A stretch of 64,000 nt of DNA, taken from Mercenaria mercenaria. Taxonomy: Eukaryota > Mollusca > Bivalvia > Venerida > Veneridae. The notes beneath the pieces were generated by a model, which was given only the letters and a program-made list of their open reading frames with translations, had not been told where the DNA came from and ran no database searches. The stretch lies in NCBI RefSeq assembly GCF_021730395.1, contig NC_069376.1, positions 18,509,001 to 18,573,000 of the forward strand, written 5' to 3'. Both the position numbers and the translations under genes were made by a program. Positions 47,315 to 59,415 of this stretch are shown here, piece after piece. Position 1 is the stretch's first letter; each line of letters opens with the position of its first letter.

Positions 47315-50300
47315 GTGTCTGTAGAACACAGGGTGTGCCCCCCACTGGTACATTTGTCATAAATGAGGGCCAATAATTCAAATGTTTGCAGTCTTAATGG
47401 GGTATAGCCTCAACAATCATTTTATGAAAAGGATTCATAATATTCTAGGCCCTTTACTTTTTGAGCTATGAGCATCACAAACAAAAAATCCACTACTTTG
47501 GTCATTTCACGGGCCATAACTCTGTAATAAGAGCTAAGATTCTCAAGAGGAATGCCAAGTGTGCAAGTTCACATCACGATAAAGTCTCCAGCAAGGTTTC
47601 CTGAATTACATCTGATACTTTTTGAGCTAGGCACATAATAAAGTGAAAAAGTGCATTTTTTTTATTATTTCAGGGGCCATAACTTTAAAAATAGGGGGTG
47701 GAGCCAGCCAAAAAATTAGAGGTGTGCAAGTTTATATCATGATAAAGACTTATGCAAGTTTTCAACCATTTATATAAAATACTATTTGAGCTAGGTGCAT
47801 CACAAGGTGAAAATGTGTATTTTTGACTATTTCAGGGGCCATAACTCTGAAAATAGGGGGCCGACCCAAATGAAAAATAGGAGGTGCGCAAGTTCATATC
47901 ATGATTAAGACTCATGCAAGGTTTCATGAATCTATATCAAACACTTTTTGAGCTAGGCGTGTCACAAGGTGAAAAGGCGCATTTTTGACTATTTCGGGGG
48001 CCATAACTCTGAAAATAGGGGGCAAAGCCAGATGAAAAATAGGAGGTGCGCAAGTTCATATCATAATCAAGACTCATGCAAGATTTCATGTATCTGTATC
48101 AAATTCTTTTTGAGCTAGGCATGTCACAAGGTGAAAATGTGCATTTTAGATTATTTCAGGGGCCATAACTCTAAAAATAGGGGGCACAGCCAGATGAAAA
48201 ATAGGAGGTGCCTAAGTTCATACCATGATTAAGACTCATGCAAGGTTTCATCAATTTATATCATATACTTTTTGAGCTAGGCATGTCACAAGGTAAAAAT
48301 GTGCATTTTTGACTATTTCAGGGGCAATAACTCTGAAAATAGGGGGCGGAGCCAGACGAAAAATAGATACACTCTATCGAATATGCAAGGTTTTTCTTTG
48401 ATTTGACCTAGTGGCCTAGTTTTTGACCCCAGATGACCCATTTTGCAACTTCGGCTAGATTTCATCAAGGTAATCATTTTGACAAAATTTCATGAAGATC
48501 AGTTAAAAAACACAGACTCTTATTGCATACACAAGCTTAATGTCTACAGACAGATGACAGACAGGCGACCGATCAAGCGATCACATAAACTCACCTGAGC
48601 ATTGCTCATGGGTGGTTTTCAAAATAATGAAGCTTTTTCTTCTCTCTCACCTTACTTCAATTCAGTTCAGTTTTAGAATGTGTTTTGGAGCAAAATATAT
48701 CCAAATCAATGTACTCAATAAATGTGTGCAATTTTATCTTGATGGCTCAAGCAGTTTTAAAGTTATATTAAATTATATAGCTAATTTTGTCCCCTGTGCA
48801 CCCAAAAAAGTGTGACATTTTACATGAAGTATAGTTTTCAACTGAGGTTTACTTTTTAAAACCATGATTTATTGTTACAGCTTTGGCTTTTTAATGTAAC
48901 TTAAACTCTGCACATTTAAATAAAATACTTCTTTTCATTACCTACCTCTTATTGTTACTAATATTTCACATCTTGTGATGGAACCCTTTTCACGAAAAAT
49001 AGTGAAAAAAATACTAAATTTAAATGTTGAACACTACAATTTCATAACCCTATTACTTTTCTAAAGTCTTAATGTTTTTCTAAGATCTTTATCCTTTCAG
49101 CTGTGAAGACACAGTATGATTTTTTTCTTTAATAAATCGACTTTCTCAGAAACTTGATGAATGTCTATACACCTAAAAATGTCCCCTGTGCACCTTTTCA
49201 GTTGTTAAGTGTCAGATTTCTTTTATTCTTTAAATAAAATGGGATTTTACTTTATTTTCCTTGAAAGGGAGTTACAACAGATACAAAAGCAGCCTTCAAC
49301 TTCACATATTACTGACTGTTAAACATTCACAAAGCCAAAAGTGATGTCCCCTGTGCACCCTTTTTTTGACATATATCAATTATCATAGCATTACTGTAAT
49401 TTGTGGTGGCATTTCTATATTCTTAGCAGTGTGTATGCAAAATTTAGGCATTACTTGATAATTTAGCATTATATAAGAAACCCTGGACAATTAAAAATTC
49501 ATCAGTTTTATTGCTTCTTAAGCTGTTAAGTTTACCTAAATATGTAAAGGTTCACTAGTAAATATTATGTAGTTAAAAGAATTTTACTACCATGAACATA
49601 TTCTATGAATAAATATTTTGATACAATTTGTCCCCTGTGCACCCTTTTTAGTAACATTATAAAGTATGTATGAATTTTACTATTCCTTTTTATCATGCAT
49701 GGTATTTTGTCATTTTTCTAATATGAATAAGCAGTTCATGTAAATTAAATGATTTCAGTGTGTTAGTTATGTATAAAGTCACTTATTTTTCATTTGAAAG
49801 CATTACATTTTGTTGAATTTTCATGTTTTTGTAGTGAAAATTTTCAATTTTGTAGTTATTTTGTGGAATAAACTATTTTTTGATAGTATTTGTCTAAAGT
49901 TTATTACCAGTAGTCTTTTTATGAATAGAAAACTAATAATGGATGAATATTACACTGATCTTCAGTATGTGTCCCCTGTGCATCTTTAAAATAACTCAAT
50001 TTTGAGTAGACAATTCTAGAAATTAGAATTATTGGACATTCTTGAAATTTGGCATGTGGTTTATAAACATGCAACATGTCAGAAAAAAGTTGGTTTTATA
50101 ATTATATGATAGTTATTTTGCATTCAGCAACAACTTTTCTAGGTAAAGTTTTATTTTCATGTCAAATTTGTGCATAAAGGGTGATTTTAAAAACCAATGT
50201 CCACAAACATATGATTAAATAAGTTTCAAACCATACACATACACCCATTACTTATCATTTATGTTGAAAAAATTACTGTAATACATATTTCCTTGTCATA

Positions 50301-50535
50301 AAACCATGCAACATTTATCACCCACCTTACTGGAAATTCACTGAACTTTTGAATTAAAGGCTGAAATATTTTCTGATTGGCATTTCTCAACACTTCCCCA
50401 AAGTTATTTCCTTCAAATATGAAGTATTTGCTATAATAAAAAATAGGTGACCACCATAAGAAATAAGTTTGAATTTTCAACCCCTATGTCACACTTTTGC
50501 TTCATTATTTTGAAAACCACCCTCATGTGAACTAA
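47315..50535 (+). mobile_element. Tandem-core element E6 (162-bp monomer), interrupted in its 3' hairpin
   Basis: Begins near TGTGTCTGTAGAACACAGGG, which contains a hairpin. Monomers with GGGGCCATAACTCTGAAAAT recur at about 47,673, 47,835, 47,997, 48,159 and 48,321 (162-bp steps). An ACAGACAGATGACAGACAGG run comes before the 3' hairpin TCACCTGAGCATTGCTCATG plus TGA, which is split by the TIR element at 48,611-50,521. Removing that insertion restores the hairpin followed by ACTAAA. Confidence 0.8.
48611..50521. mobile_element. 1.9-kb TIR element with 6-bp target duplication and five spaced 15-mers
   Basis: The termini GGTGGTTTTCAAAATAATGA (continuing AGC) and its complement at the right end are perfect for about 23 bp. 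CTCATG flanks both sides (48,605-48,610 and 50,522-50,527). Inside, TGTCCCCTGTGCACC occurs in one orientation at 48,788, 49,180, 49,345, 49,629 and 49,970 (the last as GCATC). The rest is very AT-rich with no long open frame. The superfamily is unclear; a 6-bp duplication is unusual among common DNA transposons. Confidence 0.85.
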
Positions 50536-50715
50536 AATTCGTCTGTGATCTATTTTAAAAAAAAAATAGGTAAGTTGTCAACCATAATCAGTAGTGCCGA
50601 GTTAAAATTGAAAAGCTGTCGTCTATCACCGAAATCAGGAGAAATCATATGTATGGTTGGAACCCCTGATCTCATGATCAAGTTACGAGTTAGTTTTTCC
50701 CCTGTTATTTATGCT

Positions 50716-52697
50716 TCGATAGAACAAAAGGGCCATGATATCACTCACCAGAGTTTATATGTCCTACTGACCTAGTTTTTGACCCACATCACCCAGTTTC
50801 AAACATGACCTAGAGATCATCAAGACATATATTCTGACCAAGTTCTGATCAAGTTTCATGAAGGTAGAATCAAATCTGGTCTCAACAGTGTAAACAAGCT
50901 TTTCATGTGATTTTAGCATGTGACCTAGTTTATGATCCCACATGACCCATAGTTGAACCTGACCTAGGGATCATCAAGATAAACATTCTGACCAAGTTTC
51001 ATGAAGATAGGGTAATAAATGTGGCCTCTAGAATATTAGCAATCTTTTCCTTTGATTTTTGTGGGTGACCTAGTTTTTGATCCCATATGACCCAGTTTCA
51101 ATCTTGACCTAGAAATCATCAGGGTAAACATTCTGTCAAGGTTTCAAGAAGACAGGGTCATAAAACTGGCCTCTAGTGTGTTAACAAACTTTTCCTTTGA
51201 TTTGATCAGATGGCCTAGTTTTTGACCCCAAATGATCAAAATATAATTTATTTAAAGGTCATTGATCAAGACAAACATTCTGACCAAGTCTCATAAAGAT
51301 AGGGTCATAATTATATGTGACCTCTTGTGTTAACAAGCTTTTCCTTTGATTTCATTAAATGACCTAGTTTTTGACCCCACACGACTTAGATTCAAATCTT
51401 ACCTAGACGTCATCAAGCCAAACATTCTGACCAATTCTCATGAGTTTCAAACTTAAAATATGGTTTCTAAAGTGTCAACAAGATTTTCCTTTTGTCTGGC
51501 CTAATGACTTTGTTTTTAACTCCACATGACCCAGTTTCAAACCTGGCCTAAGGACCATCAAAACAAACATTTTCACCAAGTTTAACGAAGATAGGGTCAT
51601 ATATGTGGCCTCTGGGGACGGGTGTTAACAAGCTTTTCCTTTGATTTGTGTTGGTGACTTAGTTCTTGACCTCACATGACACAGATTCAAACTTGACCTA
51701 GAGGTCATCAAGACAAACATTCTGGCCAATTCTCATGAGTTTCAAATTTGAACTGTGGACTAGTGTGTTTGCAAGATTTTCCTTTGTTCTGGCCTACTGA
51801 CTTAGTTTTTGACCCCACATGACCATGTTTCGAACTTGGCCTAGAGATCATCAAGATTAACAATCTGACCAAGTTTCATGAAGATAGAGTGGTATCAAGC
51901 TTTTCCTTTGATTTGACCAGGTAACCAAGTTTTTGACTCCACATGATCCGGATTTAAACTTGCCTAGAGATCATCAAGATAAACATTCTGACCAGTCCTC
52001 ATGAAGATTGAGTCATAAATGTGGCCTTGAGAGTGTTAACAATTTTTTCCTTTGATTTCACTAGTTGACCTAGTTTTTGACGCCATGTGACCCGATTCAA
52101 ACTTGACATAGCGGTCATCTAAAAAAAATTCTGGCCAATTTTCATGAGTTTCAAACTTAAACTGAGTGCTAACAAGGTTTTGCTTTGATCTAGCCTAGTG
52201 GCCTAATTTTTTAACCCATATGACCCATATTCTCCCTTGACCTAGAGATCATCAAGACACACATTCTGACCAAGTTTCACGAAGATAGAGTCATAAATGT
52301 AGCCTCTAGAGTGTTAACAAGCTTTTCCTCTAATTTGACTGGGTGACCTTGTTTTTGACTCCACATGACCCAGATTCGAACTTGACCTAGAGACATCAAG
52401 ACAAATATTCTGACCAATTCTCATGAGTTTCAAACTTAAACTGTGGACTCTAGAGTGCTAACAAGATTTTCCTTTGATCTGGCCTAGTGACCTAATTTTT
52501 GACCCCACATGACCCAGTTTTAAATTCACCTAGAGATCATCAAGACAAACATCCATTTTCATAAAGACTGGGTCACAAATTCGGCTTCTAGTGTGTTAAC
52601 AAGGCAAATGTTGATTGCTGACACATGATGACAGATGCCAAACAATGACTGGTCACAATAGCTCACGTTGAGCATTTCGTGCTCTGGTGAGCTAAAA
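50716..52697 (+). mobile_element. Tandem-core element E7 (about 140-155-bp monomer)
   Basis: Starts near ACAAAAGGGCCATGATATCA. A dozen or so units contain CTAGTTTTTGACCCCACATG, ATCATCAAGACAAACATTCT and AACAAGCTTTTCCTTTGATT. The 3' end near 52,660-52,694 has the hairpin AGCTCACGTTGAGC...GGTGAGCT, then AAAA. Noncoding. Confidence 0.8.
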
Positions 52698-54396
52698 AGT
52701 AACCAATCGAGTGAGCACTGATATCTGTAAACTTCAGAGCCAAGTTTTAGGTGAATACTGATTAAGTCTTGTTGTTCTCTTTTTGTTTTTCTTCCAACAA
52801 AATCTGAAATAAATCTATATATACACTTAATGAAATGCTGGTAATAGGGAGGTCCATATTGACCATTTTGACTTTGATACTTTAAAGGATAAATCCCTTT
52901 CTCTGGTATTTCCGTAAACAGTGTCAGGGGGCTGGTGGGATTACTGATAAAACGATTGTGTACAATATTAGCGATTATTTTGGCCAGAAGTTAAGGATTT
53001 CTAAGGAAAAATTCTTACTTTGTCACAAAGAAAATTATACTATTTTACCAACTCTGCAACAAAACCTTTGCACAAAAACTTTGTTTACCTTGAAAAATGC
53101 GAATAATTTCATACCACTGGTATCGAAGTACGGAAGCAGCAGAGTACAGTAAAAAATGCGATTTCAAAAATAAAGTTAACATTGGGGATATTTTTGCTAG
53201 ATCTTAATTACAACAAATGTTCGATGATAATCAGCAATATCTTTTATACATTTTCTTTGTTTAGACCTTAAAAAAGTATAATTTTAAACACTACCACTAT
53301 AAAGCGTAAATTATGGCCAATAACCCCCTCACCGTAAAACTGGAAAGGTGTATTTATTGGTGGCTAATACCGGAACACTGGATTTATCCTCTGATATGAA
53401 GAATATCATATACCATACCTATAGAACACCACCCCTAGTCCTATCAATAAGACCTGACATAACATATTTTAACATTTTGACGTCTATCGGTTATGTCAGG
53501 TCTTATCGGATCGCCATTTATAACATGTAGTGAGAACCGAACACACTTCATGTCGCCTTAAATTTTCAAATTATGAACAACATAACCCAATCCAAAGTGA
53601 AAGACCACTACTTACACCGAAAATAATCCTTTTTTTCAACTGCATATGTGAATAATTACAAAATAAAAGTTACTTTTCATGTATAAATATCGAGTAACTG
53701 TTGTTTCTTTCCACTGTATGTATCACCATGTATCTGTGTTATGGTGTGCAACATTGCAGGTCTTTTCCGAATGTTGTGTTTATTTTGAGAATCAATTTCA
53801 GACGAAATATTTTCCCTCTAGATCAATTATATATATAGTTCATGTGGAAAATTGTTTTCGTCTAAGTCGATTCTAAATATATTATAACCTGCTGAATATG
53901 CTTAAAAATGGCGGAATGTGTACTGAAAACTGTACACAATTGACATATATTGGATATGAGGGATTTTAAAGGTAAATTTAAACGATATATTACTAGAATA
54001 TGATAAATAATGGTAGGCTAAACTGTTTAAAAACCTGCATACATCGTATATTTTACGTGTTAGAAAATGCTACATTATAATACTGATTAGGGCCCTTTTA
54101 GACGTTACAATGCAGATTTAAAATGAATTGAAAAATAATGAATGTTAAAGGTAAAATGAGCATGTACACGTCTAATATTTTGGACTCCCCCCCCACCACC
54201 ACAGTTGTCTTTATTTTTTTTGAGCACTGATAGAGTATGGGAATTTTTCAAACATGTTGAAAAGGTAACAGAAGTTGCTGGATGATGAAGACATGTGCTC
54301 AGTTTGTTTTAAAAAACAAAAATGTATTGACTGAGGGTTGTCAGGGGCGGCATGGGAGGGGGATGGGTGCTGACCCCCAAGTGTCTGTGGGTTTAT
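52698..54396. other. Intergenic, no gene seen; one hairpin
   Basis: AT-rich. A short hairpin, AAGACCTGACATAAC with its complement GTTATGTCAGGTCTT, lies at about 53,449-53,505. A C-run occurs near 54,187. No exon-like frames were recognised. Confidence 0.5.
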
Positions 54397-56735
54397 CCAT
54401 ATATGGCCCAAAATGTGCACCTCTGCGCAAGTCACAGGCACCAGTATCGGACCTGGGACAAAAATATGTTTGTTTTCATCCTAAATGAGTTAAAAATGAA
54501 AAATATGTAGTGAAATATGAGCCCCCTTCAAAATATACATATGTCTACTGAAGGCCAGAATCTCGAGAATCGAGCCTGAGAGCAATGGGTTCACTTCCTG
54601 GGCCGTTGTGAAATAAATTCTCTAGACAATTAAACAAACTACCTATCACCATTTCACGTGTACATTTAGCTACAAAATGAGACCGACCCCAAGTCTCTAG
54701 CCCTACCCATTCATGAAATATCTATCAGAAAACGAGTGCCTTTCTGCTTAAAGTTCCAGGTAGACAGAAATGTGGCACAACGAAACGGTACGAAATCACG
54801 GACTAAAATATGTTTGTCAGCCAAGCAAGGGTCAAATTCAATAAAAAATACTAAATAGTATAAATAAATACATAAACTAGGGCCACTCACAATCGTCAGT
54901 AGCATTTCAAACACGCGATATTGGCGTTTCAAATTTTTCCACGGTCTTTCAATTGAATGCTACGCCATTGAACAGAATTCGTAAGGTATTTTTAAACGCA
55001 ATTTCTGATTGGCCAATAGCGACACACCTCCGACAGAACCGCATCGTTTCGCACAAAATTACTCTGATATTATTGTATCGGTTTCAATGGCGGATAATAC
55101 AATTGAAAGACCGACGGAAAAATAAAAAAGTAAATATCGCGTGTAGCAGATGATACTGACGGTGGTGAGTGGCCATAATTTGCATATTTAGTAATACTTG
55201 TTATTAATGTCAAATGAATTTGACCCTTGCTAGGCTGACAAACATCTTTTAGTCCGTGATTTCGTACCGTTCCGTTGTGCCACATTTCTATCTACCTGGA
55301 ACTTTCAACAGATAGGCACTCGTTTTCTGATAGATATTTCATGAACGGGAAGGGCTAGAGACTTGGGGTCGGTCTCATTTTGTAGCTAAATGTACACGTG
55401 AAATATTGATAGGTAGTTTTAATTGTCTAGAGAATTTATTTCACAAAGGCCCGGGAAGTGAACCCATTGCTCGCAGGCTCGAATCTCGAGATTCTGGCCT
55501 TCAGTAGACATATGTATATTTTGATGGGGCTCATATTTCACTACATATTTTTCATTTTTAACTCATTTAGGATGAAAACAAACATATTTTTGTCCCAGTT
55601 CCGATACTGGTGCCTGTGGCGCAAGTGTGTCCATTTGTAACCTACTATATGCATTTGGTTACTGTATAGATAGTAACCCCAGTAACCAAATGTATATAGT
55701 AGAGTGGGCAGACCAATGCTCGGCGCATACCAACGCTCGGCGTATATCACGTTTCTCTGGGAATTTGTTAATATATATATAAAATATCAGCTCTTATGAG
55801 TCCCTTTTCGTTTGTTTACATCACGCGTAATTTTATCCCAGTGCAGATCATTTCCGGTATGGTCACGTGGTCACAGTATAGCAGACGATGCAAGGCTAAA
55901 AGCCGTTCAGTTTTGTGTTCTACTCTCATTAAAACAGATTTTCTGGTAAAATTGGTATTAAAAAAGTAGCTTGCAGGCCGAATTATGGAGAAAAATTTTT
56001 TTTTATTTTTAATTATTCTATTTCTTTATACTTAAATAAACTATAAACCGTTATCATGGCATTTTATAGGGACCCATTGTACAGCACTTTTCTGTAGCTT
56101 ACGCTGTCGAAGTAATTGATATACTATGTGGACTAATGACACTTTTGAAAAGATTTCCAAAAATAATGGAAATAAATCATCAGATACCATAATTTATTGA
56201 TTTCTTGAAGTTAGACTCACAGAATTGTGATAAATTATCTTCAAATGAATTCCTTAAGATAATTGGTTGTATAAAATGTGTTTATTCAATTTATAGATGC
56301 AGAATAGAGAGAGGGGTAATTTACGTACATGTTTATGTACTTTAGAAAATCAGTTAATCAATACAACCTATGTCTTGTGTTAAATATGTCTTATACTTCA
56401 CTTTAATACATAAATAGTTCAAAATTACAACCTGCAGATTAATATGCCGTACGCCGAGCGTTGGTATACTTCCGCATGAACCGCACAAGTTTTACTGGTA
56501 CTATTTTTAGCTCCCGCCTATTACGTCACGGTGTGACTTGAAATATGTAAACAATATGGTTGAATACTCAAAGATTGTTCTACAAACTGACGATAAAAAA
56601 AGTACGGTAAGTTAATGTAAAATCAGTTTTTAAATTTAAAATATGTAGTTTTTACGCCGAGCATTGGTCTGCCCACTCTAGGTTACAAATGGACACACTT
56701 GTGCAGAGGTGCACATTTTGTGCCATATCTAGGTC
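54397..56735. repeat. Large inverted repeat (arms about 570 bp), right arm split by an insertion
   Basis: The left arm (about 54,397-54,971) and right arm (about 55,083-55,619, continuing at 56,704-56,735) are reverse complements with scattered mismatches. Examples are ATGTCTACTGAAGGCCAGAA on the left and its complement near 55,500, and TAAATGTACACGTGAAAT at right. The spacer is about 110 bp. It could be a fold-back element or an inverted duplication. Open frames run through both arms, but none was recognised. Confidence 0.85.
55620..56703. mobile_element. 1.1-kb TIR element inserted in the right arm
   Basis: The ends CGCAAGTGTGTCCATTTGTA and TACAAATGGACACACTTG are inverted, and the inverted repeat resumes on both sides. 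A second inner inverted pair, AGAGTGGGCAGACCAATGCT (55,701) and its complement (56,659-56,680), plus ACGCTCGGCGTAT-type words, suggests a compound or nested element. No transposase is visible. Confidence 0.8.
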
Positions 56736-57343
56736 TACCGGCTGTAAACTTTAAAACATATATTTCTACGCATGTCATTTATTTTTGTTAAACCAAACCG
56801 AAAATATAAGAGAAAGGCAATCGAATTTACATTAGTTACTGCATGGAAACCTGATGATCGTGCAGAAAAAGCTATTTTTCCTGGAAAACACTCTTTCTGT
56901 TTTCCTATTTCAAATCTCGTACCATCTCTCGAGCAAACCGAGATGTTACTGTGTTTAATCACCGTCTTTGCTGTCTTTTCTAAGGGGCTCCAGGCTGAAC
57001 ACCACTAAATCCAGCTGTTCTTTATTTCATATAAAATCCACTCACTACATAACGGTTTTTCTACATTTTCTAGCACATCAGATTTTCAGAGACTTATATT
57101 CCCATAAAGAACTAGATCGCTACTTTAGAAAAACAAAAAGAAAAGGGGGTGTTAACTTTTATATAAGAAAACTACAGTTCGGTAAATACAACCCGCTGAA
57201 TTTACTACTTTTCGCTTCTTTAAATTTCATTTTTCGTGACATTAAATTCTTACGCCGCATTTTTATCTAGCATGCGATAGGAACATGCCGATTTCATTAG
57301 AATGCAAAGTGATACATACTGAAACGCGGTAGGTAAAAGTAAG
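56736..57343. other. Intergenic, no gene recognised
   Basis: Two short overlapping open frames (56,772-57,008 and 56,968-57,270) lack any recognisable domain. Their base composition is like the surroundings, so I do not call a gene. Confidence 0.45.
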
Positions 57344-58452
57344 GGTTATTAATAAAACCCGGCCCGGCCCGGCCCACACCACGGAAATAGCCGATTCCGA
57401 TTGTACGGAAACCACCGGAAACTTACGGACGGAAGGCTAATATAATTACGAATGGTGATACCGTCATCTTAATCAAGGCAATTATGTGTATTTTATTTCA
57501 TTATTACAAAAGTAGAAGCAAAGTATTTAATGTTGATGATACGTATGTTTGATGAAGTATTGCACTGGACATAAGCAAAGACCTAAAATAACAAGGTATT
57601 TGAATCGCACTCAATCAAAGAAGTAATACGTTCGACAGTCGATGTGTCATTTTGTGTACCGGACAGACACGAGATGGCAGTTTGCAGGATACTTTCAACA
57701 GAACTGGACAGGCTAGTTAAATGTACGTCGTTATTTCACACCTAACGATGTGACACTAGGTTGTGTAGTAAGGCGAATGGGTCTATACAGTGCACTGGAA
57801 GTATTTATAAAATTTGGTTGCCCGACCAAAATAGCGTTTTAGCATATTAAGTATTAATTTAATGAAAATATCTTGTCTTATGGAACATATGAATATAAAC
57901 ACTCTTATATTAAGGTTGTCAAAGATTTGCATTGATAAGTACACTAGAAATGTAAGTTTATGAAATTATTATTATATTCCTTTTACCTATCTCGGTTGCG
58001 CATCCAAGATAGATCGAAAATAGATGAACTACGAAGCTATGCGCTGTTTCATACTTGCCATTTGTTTCAGGTTATTGAAGTATTCAAATTTGAATGTAAA
58101 ACTAAATAAACTAATAAATTATATCAAAAATCTAAAAACATAGTCAACTTTTTACATTTTTTTTTTCATATTAAAGGGAGGCAATTACAAAATTTCATAA
58201 AAAATATCAAAGTAAACATTTCCAGAAGAGGTATAACTCTATGTAATAGGTCTTTGTTCCTGAAATACAAGAAAAAAAAAACTGGGAAAAAAATATCATA
58301 AAATGTTGCTCAAATGATATATCATATGATTTAGCTTTAAACAAAACCGGGTGATTTTGTATGGAGATGATACCCGGAGTTACAGTAAGTTGTAGAAATG
58401 AATGAACTGGAGTATAAAATATGAAAGATCGGTCGCAAAGTTTCGAACCCGG

Positions 58453-58453
58453 A

Positions 58454-58505
<52 letters not shown>
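58453..58505. repeat. Poly(C)-poly(A) junction
   Basis: A run of about 20 C residues is followed directly by about 30 A residues. Run lengths in such tracts are often misread. The long open frames on the minus strand (poly-Gly, poly-Phe) come only from this tract. Confidence 0.9.
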
Positions 58506-58506
<1 letters not shown>

Positions 58507-59003
58507 ATGTCCGCTCAGTCTGTTTAAAACAAAACAATAAAAAACGGTAAATATCTAATATGGATAAATGGGAGGGTAGTGATAGCAATGAACTTTCATG
58601 TTTTAACAATTTACTGCTTACGTTATTTTTGTTTTTAGATTATTTAATTTTTGATTTCTCTTTCTTTTATATTTGAAATAATACTAGCATATCTTTTTAA
58701 CACAGAATTAAAAAAACCCGGTCCGGTCGGACTACGAACTATGCTTTTGCTATATGCTTATACAACTATTCACACAATGTTAACTTTGTTGTTTTTAAAA
58801 TGAACATTTTAAAGCATGTATTACAAATGTGTGCAACTCAGATGTTAAATTATTATACCCCACACAATGTCCAATGCACTTTTCCGATTAGTTTCACTTG
58901 AATAATATATCATTAGCGTTTTTATATCTCGTGCGCAAAATCGTTATTTTCAATTTCTGCGCATGTGATATTAAACAATAATTGCCTTTTGGTGAGGTCG
59001 ATA

Positions 59004-59324
59004 TGAGCCGCGCCATGAGAAAACCAACATCCGCCCAGTCTGGTCAGGATCCATGCTGTTTGCTAACGGTTTCTCTAATCGCAATAGGGAGCGGTGGTCT
59101 AGTGGATAAGGTGTTGGACGCTCAATCCAGAGGTCGTGGTTTCGAGCCCCACTGGGGTCACGACCATGACTTCTCATATGACACCAGTACTGGTTTTTCC
59201 AGGAAGCGGACTCGAGAGTGGTTACAATAAGCTTGAAGCTTTCATCACAATCGAGCTAAAAAAATTTGTATAAACTAAAAACTAATCGCAATAGACAATG
59301 TTGGTTTTCTCATGGCTTGGCTCA
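59004..59324. mobile_element. Internally shortened TGAGCCG MITE, split by a SINE
   Basis: The ends TGAGCCGCGCCATGAGAAAA and TTTTCTCATGGCTTGGCTCA match the MITEs at 386 and 4,081. The first arm has lost most of its inner part, and a SINE (59,088-59,281) sits inside. Order of events: MITE insertion, then SINE insertion, inside the 6.57-kb TIR element. Confidence 0.85.
59088..59281 (+). mobile_element. tRNA-derived SINE with 13-bp target duplication
   Basis: CTAATCGCAATAG flanks both sides (59,075-59,087 and 59,282-59,294). The head GGGAGCGGTGGTCTAGTGGA includes an A box; the B box is GTTTCGAGCCC. The core ACCAGTACTGGTTTTTCCAG, the words GCGGACTCGAGAGTG and an A-rich tail follow. The perfect duplication suggests a recent insertion. 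Confidence 0.92.
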
Positions 59325-59415
59325 TATGTGGATTTATCGGCCTGATAAAAGCAATATCAACCTCGGGCGAATTTATCGACTTGATATCGCTTTAACAGGT
59401 CGATAAATCCACATA
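59325..59415. repeat. Hairpin abutting the MITE
   Basis: TATGTGGATTTATCG (59,325-59,339) and its exact complement (59,401-59,415) form a stem with AT-rich inner pairing. Possibly a separate fold-back insertion. Confidence 0.65.

Noticed and set aside
54711-54932. 73-codon minus-strand frame in the left arm of the inverted repeat
   Set aside because: No known domain; the corresponding frame in the other arm is not kept open, so coding selection is not supported.
58207-58609. Frames with poly-Gly and poly-Phe
   Set aside because: Produced by the poly(C)-poly(A) tract at 58,453-58,505.
59088-59160. Possible tRNA gene (A and B boxes present)
   Set aside because: The tRNA-like part runs into a conserved non-tRNA core and an A-rich tail, and the whole has a 13-bp target duplication, so it is a SINE. 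The same reasoning applies near 40,240, 40,150 and 62,230.
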